DNA from: REBR01 sp033721915 | GTDB lineage: Bacteria; Pseudomonadota; Gammaproteobacteria; Pseudomonadales; Oleiphilaceae | Assembly (NCBI GenBank): GCA_033721915.1 | Contig: JAWWAC010000076.1 | Span: 1 to 12,329 of the forward strand | Direction: 5' to 3' | Length of the DNA stretch: 12,329 nucleotides | In this document: piece by piece, positions 7,521 through 12,329 of the stretch | Layout: each line of letters opens with the position of its first letter | How positions within the stretch are numbered: the stretch's first letter is position 1 | Notes under the pieces: generated by a model | The model's database searches: none | What the model saw: only the letters and a program-made list of their open reading frames with translations | What the model was told of the DNA's origin: nothing | Translations under genes and position numbers: made by a program

Positions 7521-7530
7521 AAGTGCCAAG

Positions 7531-7561
7531 TCAGACACCGACGCCCGATCAGTCACCGACG
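7531..7561. repeat. 13-base imperfect direct repeat in the grxD leader
   Basis: TCAGACACCGACG (7531-7543) and TCAGTCACCGACG (7549-7561) differ at one base and have an 18-base period. CCGATCA also occurs twice (7545-7551 and 7568-7574). They lie between the predicted transcription start and the grxD ribosome binding site, so they could bind a regulator or be a local duplication. Confidence 0.55.
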
Positions 7562-7590
7562 AATACACCGATCAACCCTCCGGAGGCATC

Positions 7591-7911
7591 ATGGATATTA
7601 ACGACACCATCAAGGAACAGCTCACAGAGAACCCCATTCTCCTCTACATGAAAGGCACCCCACAGGCGCCCCAGTGTGGCTTTTCCGCCAAGACCGTTCA
7701 GGCACTCATGGCCTGCGGCCAGAAGTTCGCTTTCGTAAACATCCTGGACAATCAGGAGCTGAGGGAAGCCCTCAAGAGCTACTCCAACTGGCCCACTTAC
7801 CCCCAGCTGTATGTCAACGGCGAGCTGGTGGGTGGCTGTGACATCATCATGGAAATGTATGAAAGCGGTGAGCTGGAAGAGCTGGTCAAGAACGCCGCAC
7901 CCGCCGAGTAA
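7591..7911 (+). CDS. grxD: Grx4-type monothiol glutaredoxin (CGFS)
   Basis: A 106-residue single-domain glutaredoxin of the CGFS class, which carries and delivers [2Fe-2S] clusters in the cytoplasm using glutathione as a ligand, often with BolA-type partners. The key residues are K21 and C29 in the CGFS motif (29-32), the WPTYPQLYV segment (67-75) with the cis-proline P71, and the glutathione-binding GGCDI (81-85). Length and motifs are those of E. coli GrxD (115 residues). The ATG at 7591 is preceded by GGAGG with a spacing of four bases. The gene diverges from argD and converges on the TonB-like gene with only six bases between the stop codons, leaving no room for a terminator of its own. 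The C-terminal NAAPAE tail is short and acidic. Confidence 0.97.
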   Translation: MDINDTIKEQLTENPILLYMKGTPQAPQCGFSAKTVQALMACGQKFAFVNILDNQELREALKSYSNWPTYPQLYVNGELVGGCDIIMEMYESGELEELVKNAAPAE

Positions 7912-7917
7912 GGTCTG

Positions 7918-8775
7918 TCAGCTGCGGTCGCTCCGTGCCGTCAGGGCCGAGGGGTTAAATCGCAGTTCCACCTCGAAACGCCGCTTGCTGTAATGGGCCG
8001 GCACCGAAGGCAGTGGGCTGGCCACCAGTGCCGCCTGCCGGGCCTGCCGGTCGATGCGCTCATCCCCCGAGGATTCCGTCACGCTGGCCCGCTTGACGAT
8101 CCCATTGTCCATCAACTCAATCTCCAGCATCAGCCGCCTGGGCGAGTCCAGCTCGGCCATGGCCCCGTTGTATCGCAGCGCCCTGGCTATGGAACGTCGT
8201 ATCTCCAGTTCATAGGGAGGCAGTGGCGGCCGTACCCGGTCCCTAGATTCCTGGCGCAGCGGCTGCTCCGTCTGCGGGTCTGACTGGCGTGGCGGGCTGA
8301 TCGTCCCGGCCAGGGTGTCGGCCCGGTTGCTGTCATCGGGTTTTGACGGGGAGTCTCCGGGGGGTGGCGTGTCCCGGGTATTGTCCACTGGTGCCGGGTC
8401 TGACCGGGCGGTGCGGGATTCGCCGGAGTCGGGGCCGGCATCACGGTGCTGGTCTGCCGGCTGTGGCGATGGGCCCGTGGCGGCCACTGTGTCATCCGCG
8501 GAGAATGACGCCTTGCCGGACCCCCGTGGTGGGTCATTCATGGGGGAGTCCCCGGCGATGGCCGGGGAAGGCGCCGTAGCGGAGGTCGCGGGGACCGGTC
8601 CGGACTGGCTGGATGGGTGCTGTGGGGCACCCAGTCGCACCTGCACGGTCCTGTCCGGCCGTGGCTCATGCTCCTGTGGGGGCGCTACCGCCAACAGCAG
8701 AAGCCCGTGCAGCCCGGATGCCACGGCCAGGGCCAGCGTCATGGCTGCCCTGTGAGCGCCCTGGACGCGGAGCAT
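7918..8775 (-). CDS. TonB-like (TonB C-terminal domain) membrane-anchored protein
   Basis: A 285-residue protein with the layout of TonB/TolA-type proteins. A short cytoplasmic N-terminus is followed by one hydrophobic anchor (about 10-32). Then comes a long Pro/Ser/Asp-rich periplasmic linker (about 33-187) and a globular end (about 188-275) starting PPYELEIRRSIARALRYN and containing LEIELMDNGIVKRASVTESSG, as in TonB C-terminal domains. TonB proteins couple the proton gradient, through ExbB/ExbD, to outer-membrane transporters, but neither exbB/exbD nor a receptor gene is nearby and the linker lacks the usual Lys-Pro/Glu-Pro repeats. It may instead be a structural TolA-like or scaffold protein. 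The ATG at 8775 is chosen because GAGGGGG lies five bases upstream, overlapping the DUF1631 stop codon; an in-frame start at 8823 would lie inside the upstream gene. It is probably translationally coupled to DUF1631. Specific role unknown. Confidence 0.8.
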   Translation of the reverse strand: MLRVQGAHRAAMTLALAVASGLHGLLLLAVAPPQEHEPRPDRTVQVRLGAPQHPSSQSGPVPATSATAPSPAIAGDSPMNDPPRGSGKASFSADDTVAATGPSPQPADQHRDAGPDSGESRTARSDPAPVDNTRDTPPPGDSPSKPDDSNRADTLAGTISPPRQSDPQTEQPLRQESRDRVRPPLPPYELEIRRSIARALRYNGAMAELDSPRRLMLEIELMDNGIVKRASVTESSGDERIDRQARQAALVASPLPSVPAHYSKRRFEVELRFNPSALTARSDRS

Positions 8776-8780
8776 GACCG

Positions 8781-8787
8781 CCCCCTC
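8781..8787 (-). promoter_or_regulatory. Ribosome binding site of the TonB-like gene overlapping the DUF1631 stop
   Basis: GAGGGGG on the minus strand includes two bases of the DUF1631 stop codon (8788-8786) and stands five bases before the ATG at 8775. This fixes the start and indicates translational coupling of the two genes. Confidence 0.75.
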
Positions 8788-11098
8788 AGCCTGCCTTGCG
8801 GCTGAGGCTGTTGAGAATGGCATCCATGGCCCGGTCGATCAGTGCCCCCTGCTCCAGTATGCGCAGACGGCCGCGTCGTAATTCATGGGCCAACTCATCG
8901 CGCTGCTTGTCCGCCACCTTCAGGCCCATTCGGTTCACAAACACGTAGGAATCCGCATCCGGGATCACGGCGGAGAGCTTGCAGCGGAAGCGGCTGCCGT
9001 TGACCAGGCTGAACTCCACCCACTGTCCCACTGGCAGTCGTTCCAGTGTGGCCCTGTGCACCTCCAGGGCGCTTTCCTCCCGGGCCTTCTGTTGTTCCAC
9101 CGCGGTGGGGATGGTTTCTTTCGGCGCGGTGACCTCTTTGTCGGCCCCGGAGTCCGGGGCGGCAGGCTCTTCCGTTGCCTCCGGCGGGGTGTCCGAGATG
9201 TCTTCCAGTGCCGCCTCGCTGGCCTGGCGGCGGAAGGCTTCGGTCAACTCCCGCTTGAGGGCGCTCATCATGGCATCCAGCCGGCTGGCATTGTAGGAGA
9301 CCTCCTCCAGTCCGCTGCGCAATGTCTTCAGCAGTGGCGGCACCACCCGCACCCACTGCTGGCGCTCATGGCCGTCGGGGAGGGGGCGCAGGCACCAGAG
9401 CAGGTCATCCACGGCGCGCAGCGTTACCGCCCAGCGGTGGTCGGTATCGTCCCGCAGGTAGGCCAGGAACAGGACCCGGTTCCAGCCATTGAGCAGGATG
9501 TCGCGGATGCTCTCCGGGATGTTGCGCTGGGCCAGCTTCTGCTGCAGCACGGCATCCACGGTTTCCTGGGCTTTCTGGGACTTGATGCGCCCCTGCTCGG
9601 ATTCCCGGGTGCGCTGTTCCACCAGCCGGGACTTGCGTTCCTCGCGCTGCAGGAAGGCATCGAATTCCTTGTCCAGTGTGTCAAAAAGTGTCATATCCCC
9701 GTCAAAATCGTTGAGAATGCGTAATACGATGTCGTGAATCTTGTGGTAGAGACGGTCGCGGTTTTTCTCGCTGCTGTCACTCCAGCCGATGCCGGCCCGT
9801 GCCAGTGCGTTGAGAAGACGCCGTGCCGGGTGGCCAGGCTTGCTGAAAAAGGCCCGGTCACGGATCACCACCTTGAGGACGGGGATCTGCAGCCGGCTGA
9901 TCAGCACCTGGATGGGAGGGGAGAGGTTGCAGTCTTCCAGTATGAATTCAAACAGCATGGAGACCAGGTTGATCAGGTCTTCATCGGCCTCCCTGAGTAT
10001 GACCCGCCTGCCATCACCGGACTGCTCCTGAAGCAGCTTCCGGACCAGCCCGTGGAGATCCACGGATTGCGGCTTCCCCGCGCTCAGATCACTGGCCATG
10101 GTTGTCTGGGGCAGCTCCGAGAGCAGTTGGGTCAGCTCCCTGGCGTCGATTTTCAGTGTGATTCCCCCGGACTGGCCGCCGTGCCGGCGCTCGGGATCCT
10201 CCGGGCCGTTGTCGCTCCCGGCCTCTGCCTCCTGTGTCTCTTCAGTATCGTCTTCACGGGGGTGTCCTTCACGGCGCTGTCGCGCCAGCAGGGACTCGAT
10301 TTCCTTGAGGATCTGGCCCTGTGACAGGGGCTGTGGCTTCGGATGGCGGCCCTGGCTCCTGCGGGAGGGCTGGGCCCTGTCGCTGTTGTGGCCCTGGTAG
10401 CGGAAATCCGGGATCACGCCGGCGGAGACCAGTATGCGGTTGGACTCCTCCAGCAACTGCCCCAGGTTGGCCACCACGTAGCGGTCGTAGTGCTTGAGGA
10501 TGATGAGCTGCTCGCGGATGGCAATGTCCATGTCCTGGCACACTTCCACAAACAGGTGACAGAGGTGTTCCGGGGCCAGTGGGTTGACCGGGGGCTGATG
10601 GGGGTCCCGCTCATAGACGGCGGTGAATCGGGACTGAAGCTGCAACAGGGGCCCCTGGAAGCTGGCATTGGCCTTGCTGACCATGGCGCTGATGGCCACC
10701 TGTTTTTCCAGCTGGTCGTTCTGCACCAGTGACAGTGAGTCCGCGCCCCGCCCCGTCTCCGGGCGACTGTCCCGGATCCTGTCCTCCGGGGAAGCCTCCA
10801 GGGACGGCGGCGAGCGGAAAAGATTGGCCAGCCCCTCCTGAAAGCGTTTTTCCACCCCTTTGCGCTTGATCCGTACCTCGCGCATGGTTTCGAAATAGCG
10901 GTTCTGGTCGTTGTTGTTGCGGGCGTGATTGGCCAGTTCGAACAGGGAGTCGTCAATGGCGTCAAATGTGGCCAGCAACAGGTCTGTGAGTCCGGCGCTG
11001 GCTGAGGTGTAAATCCTTAGCACCGGATCGGGGAGGGGTTCCAGAAAGGCTGATTCCGCCTGGCCCTGGACCGGGTGTATGCCGGACTGCTTCTTCAT
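8786..11098 (-). CDS. DUF1631 family protein of unknown function
   Basis: A 770-residue, highly charged, apparently soluble protein with no signal peptide or membrane helix. It resembles the DUF1631 family of gammaproteobacteria, whose members were sometimes wrongly named thymidine phosphorylase. The N-terminal half (about 20-230) is helical, for example FDAIDDSLFELANHARNN (45-62). A low-complexity charged linker follows (about 235-312). A helical core with LVSMLFEFILEDCNLSPPIQ (378-397), VIRDRAFFSKPGHPARRLLN (411-430) and FDTLDKEFDAFL (472-483) is the most family-like part. After a second acidic linker (about 630-675) comes a beta-rich C-terminal module, VGQWVEFSLVNGSRFRCKL (690-708), reminiscent of a PilZ barrel but without a clear RxxxR motif. 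The ATG at 11098 is chosen because CGGAG lies six bases upstream; a GTG at 11155 has no ribosome binding site. It heads a two-gene operon with the TonB-like gene. The molecular role is unknown; the PilZ resemblance is my inference only. Confidence 0.9.
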   Translation of the reverse strand: MKKQSGIHPVQGQAESAFLEPLPDPVLRIYTSASAGLTDLLLATFDAIDDSLFELANHARNNNDQNRYFETMREVRIKRKGVEKRFQEGLANLFRSPPSLEASPEDRIRDSRPETGRGADSLSLVQNDQLEKQVAISAMVSKANASFQGPLLQLQSRFTAVYERDPHQPPVNPLAPEHLCHLFVEVCQDMDIAIREQLIILKHYDRYVVANLGQLLEESNRILVSAGVIPDFRYQGHNSDRAQPSRRSQGRHPKPQPLSQGQILKEIESLLARQRREGHPREDDTEETQEAEAGSDNGPEDPERRHGGQSGGITLKIDARELTQLLSELPQTTMASDLSAGKPQSVDLHGLVRKLLQEQSGDGRRVILREADEDLINLVSMLFEFILEDCNLSPPIQVLISRLQIPVLKVVIRDRAFFSKPGHPARRLLNALARAGIGWSDSSEKNRDRLYHKIHDIVLRILNDFDGDMTLFDTLDKEFDAFLQREERKSRLVEQRTRESEQGRIKSQKAQETVDAVLQQKLAQRNIPESIRDILLNGWNRVLFLAYLRDDTDHRWAVTLRAVDDLLWCLRPLPDGHERQQWVRVVPPLLKTLRSGLEEVSYNASRLDAMMSALKRELTEAFRRQASEAALEDISDTPPEATEEPAAPDSGADKEVTAPKETIPTAVEQQKAREESALEVHRATLERLPVGQWVEFSLVNGSRFRCKLSAVIPDADSYVFVNRMGLKVADKQRDELAHELRRGRLRILEQGALIDRAMDAILNSLSRKAG

Positions 11099-11104
11099 GG
11101 CTAA

Positions 11105-11109
11105 CTCCG
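11105..11109 (-). promoter_or_regulatory. Ribosome binding site that fixes the DUF1631 start
   Basis: CGGAG on the minus strand, six bases before ATG AAG AAG at 11098. The longer in-frame GTG start at 11155 lacks any such site. Confidence 0.75.
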
Positions 11110-11238
11110 TATGTAGCCTCAACCCTTGTGTTATGCCGAGCAGGGGTTGGATCACTGACCAGTGACAGGGGTTCGTTCTGGCACTGGTGGTCCCGTCTCG
11201 ATGCCTGTTGCCGGCATCGGGGCGCCTGGGTCATCCTG

Positions 11239-11374
11239 ACCGTCTGGTGGATCTTTTTTTATGGGTGCCGGTGCATGACCGTCTTTTTAACCGTCTTTCT
11301 CTTTTTAACCGTCTTTCTCCTCAAGCGTCTCTTCTAGAGTGCAGTCTTGAGAGTACCGTCTTTAGAGTACCGTC
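11239..11374. repeat. Array of six ACCGTC elements upstream of the DUF1631 gene
   Basis: ACCGTC occurs on the plus strand at 11239, 11278, 11290, 11308, 11355 and 11369; four of these read ACCGTCTTT (11278, 11290, 11308, 11355). AGAGTACCGTC is repeated exactly at 11350-11360 and 11364-11374, 14 bases apart. On the minus strand, the coding strand for DUF1631, the unit reads GACGGT, mostly preceded by AAA. The array lies between the candidate promoter and the start codon, so it would be in the leader RNA if that promoter is right. Confidence 0.7.
11284..11319. repeat. Perfect tandem duplication of an 18-base unit
   Basis: TTTTTAACCGTCTTTCTC stands at 11284-11301 and again, identical and directly adjacent, at 11302-11319. 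A partial copy (ACCGTC followed by TTTTT) precedes it. The identity of the two copies suggests a recent slip-type duplication; copy number could vary between strains. Confidence 0.9.
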
Positions 11375-11378
11375 AGCG

Positions 11379-11408
11379 CGTGTTTTGAGCGCATCGTGAA
11401 CGTGTTTT
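11379..11408. repeat. Direct repeat CGTGTTTT, two copies 22 bases apart
   Basis: CGTGTTTT at 11379-11386 and 11401-11408, about two helical turns apart, lies just downstream (minus-strand sense) of the candidate DUF1631 promoter. Short enough to be chance; recorded because it adjoins the ACCGTC array. Confidence 0.35.
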
Positions 11409-11418
11409 CTGTACGATA

Positions 11419-11428
11419 ATTGATCAAT
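11419..11428. promoter_or_regulatory. Palindrome ATTGATCAAT overlapping the candidate DUF1631 promoter
   Basis: A perfect 10-base palindrome with a central GATC. It overlaps the minus-strand -10 box (11431-11426) and reaches the predicted transcription start, a typical place for a repressor operator. The binding protein is not known. Confidence 0.35.
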
Positions 11429-11453
11429 ATACTCCTGTCAGCACACAATACAA
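11426..11453 (-). promoter_or_regulatory. Candidate promoter of the DUF1631/TonB-like operon
   Basis: On the minus strand TTGTAT (11453-11448) and TATATT (11431-11426, five of six) are 16 bases apart in the most AT-rich stretch of the window. Transcription would begin near 11419, giving a long leader of about 320 bases that contains the ACCGTC array. The -35 is weak (three of six). Apart from this promoter, the palindrome and the repeats, I see no gene in the 11099-11530 gap. Confidence 0.35.
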
Positions 11454-11501
11454 TATCCCGTTACGGAGGGATGCCGACTGCTTCACAGGGTGGGTTAAGC
11501 G

Positions 11502-11521
11502 CTGCCGGTTTTGTCCGGCAG
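11502..11521 (-). terminator. Hairpin just after the CBS-domain gene (no U-run)
   Basis: CTGCCGG and CCGGCAG form a perfect 7-base-pair stem with a 6-base loop, 9 bases after the stop codon of the YfjD-like gene on the minus strand. The position suits a terminator, but the minus strand continues CGCTTAACCC with no T-run. It may stabilise the 3' end or act with Rho. Confidence 0.35.
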
Positions 11522-11530
11522 AGGGGCGTT

Positions 11531-12329
11531 TCAGCCCTTCTGGGCCAGTGGCCGGGGGCTGAGTGCGGGGGCATGGACCCGGGCGGCGCGGACCATGTTG
11601 TCCTTGATCTGAAGGGTCTCGATGCGCAGCCCCCGGATGCTGACGCAGACATTGCTCTCGGGTATGGTCTGGAGCTGCTCCACGATCAGTCCATTGAGTG
11701 TCTTGGGTCCATGCAGTGGCAGGTGCCAGCCAAGGCTCTTGTTGATGGAGCGCACCGGGGCGGTGCCATCAATGATGTAGCTGCCATCCTCCTGGGGGAG
11801 TATGTCCTGGCTGCTGCTGGCGGCGAAATCGGTGGTGAACTCACCGACGATCTCCTCCAGGATGTCCTCGATGGTGGCAATGCCCAGCACGTCGCCGTAT
11901 TCGTCCACAACGATGCCGATGCGCCGGCGTTCCTTCTGGAAATTGAACAGCTGGGTGTGCAGCGGCGTGCTTTCCGGGATGAAATAGGGCTCACGGCACA
12001 GCTGCATCAGGCTGGCCTTGTTCACTTCGTCCTCCTGCAGCAGCTTGCTGGCATTACGCAGGTGCAACAGCCCCACGGTATTGTTGATATCCCCCCGGTA
12101 CACCGGAAGGCGGGTGTGCTGGCTGGTGCGCAGCAGACGCAGTATCTGCTCCATGTCATTGTCCAGGTCGATGCCGATCACCTCGTTGCGGGGCACCATG
12201 ATGTCGTTCACCGTGACCTTCTCCAGGTCCAGTATGCTCACCAGCATGTCCTGATGCTTTTTCGGCAGCATGGAGCCGGACTCGTTCACCAGTGTGCGCA
12301 ACTCCTCGCGGCTGAGGTGCTCGCTGCCG
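11531..12329 (-). CDS. yfjD: YfjD/CorB-type CBS-domain protein, C-terminal part (5' end outside window)
   Basis: The frame is open to the window edge, so the N-terminal DUF21/CNNM membrane domain (usually three or four helices) is off the sequence; about 265 residues are seen. The visible part starts with SREELRTLVNESGSMLPKK, followed by LDLEKVTVNDIMVPRNEV, the usual entry to the paired CBS domains (about visible residues 40-165). The second CBS domain has RRRIGIVVDEYGDVLGIATI and DILEEIVGEF. The end, from DGTAPVRSINKSLGWHLP, is a CorC/HlyC-associated domain (about 185-240). Both the wording and the order match E. coli YfjD (CorB of Salmonella) more than CorC/YbeX, which lacks the membrane domain. 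The family is linked to magnesium or cobalt transport or efflux, with CBS domains sensing Mg-ATP. The stop at 11531 is followed by a hairpin. Confidence 0.9.
   Translation of the reverse strand, partial: GSEHLSREELRTLVNESGSMLPKKHQDMLVSILDLEKVTVNDIMVPRNEVIGIDLDNDMEQILRLLRTSQHTRLPVYRGDINNTVGLLHLRNASKLLQEDEVNKASLMQLCREPYFIPESTPLHTQLFNFQKERRRIGIVVDEYGDVLGIATIEDILEEIVGEFTTDFAASSSQDILPQEDGSYIIDGTAPVRSINKSLGWHLPLHGPKTLNGLIVEQLQTIPESNVCVSIRGLRIETLQIKDNMVRAARVHAPALSPRPLAQKG

Noticed and set aside
7521..7536. Minus-strand TTGGCAC as a possible sigma-54 promoter
   Set aside because: The -12 GC dinucleotide is missing at the required distance from the GG, so the pattern fails.
11099..11155. Longer DUF1631 start (GTG at 11155)
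   Set aside because: No ribosome binding site precedes it, and the ATG at 11098 has CGGAG six bases upstream.
11229..11260. GGTCA-tcc-TGACC hairpin followed by a run of seven Ts on the plus strand
   Set aside because: The Ts begin 12 bases after the stem and no plus-strand gene lies upstream, so an intrinsic terminator is not supported.
11128..11337. Small plus-strand frame across the ACCGTC repeats, hydrophobic at its end
   Set aside because: The Phe/Leu-rich end only reflects the T-rich repeat. There is no ribosome binding site and the rest has no protein-like pattern.
11465..11472. GGAGGG followed directly by ATG on the plus strand, suggesting a small gene
   Set aside because: The spacing between GGAGG and ATG is only one base, too short, and the frame soon runs antisense to the YfjD-like gene.

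Overview
The window is compact, GC-rich bacterial chromosome. Protein similarity (an RstA/RstB-type two-component system, SlyD-type isomerase, Grx4-type glutaredoxin, YfjD/CorB-type CBS protein and a DUF1631 protein) points to a gammaproteobacterium, probably a free-living or marine lineage of the Pseudomonas/Marinobacter/Halomonas kind. The genus cannot be fixed from sequence alone. No rRNA, tRNA, insertion sequence, phage gene or CRISPR array is visible, and most gene-to-gene gaps are under 150 bases.

Left part, plus strand (1-5052): the 3' end of a CoA-transferase/acetyl-CoA hydrolase gene; a SlyD-type peptidyl-prolyl isomerase with its own extended -10 promoter; then an apparent three-gene operon of an RstA-like response regulator, an RstB-like sensor kinase and glycerol kinase. 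The glpK ribosome binding site lies on the end of the kinase gene, so glpK is very likely co-transcribed with the two-component system.

Middle part, minus strand (5081-7229): argD (acetylornithine aminotransferase) followed by argF (ornithine carbamoyltransferase), a two-gene arginine biosynthesis operon that converges on glpK. The 361-base gap upstream of argD holds a good sigma-70-type promoter, a terminator-shaped hairpin with a U-run inside the predicted argD leader, and a second compact terminator upstream of that promoter. grxD (CGFS monothiol glutaredoxin) diverges from argD on the plus strand.

Right part, minus strand (7918-12329): a 770-residue DUF1631 protein followed, 10 bases later, by a TonB-like membrane-anchored protein with a long Pro/Ser-rich linker, forming a two-gene operon of unknown function that converges on grxD. 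Upstream is a 430-base gene-free region with an AT-rich promoter candidate, a palindrome and an unusual array of ACCGTC-containing repeats, including a perfect 18-base tandem duplication. The window ends in the 3' part of a YfjD/CorB-type CBS-domain gene.

Most of the window is ordinary housekeeping sequence. The parts worth a second look are the rstAB-glpK linkage, the doubled RstB sensor region, the leader hairpin before argDF, and the DUF1631/TonB-like pair with its repeat-rich upstream region.
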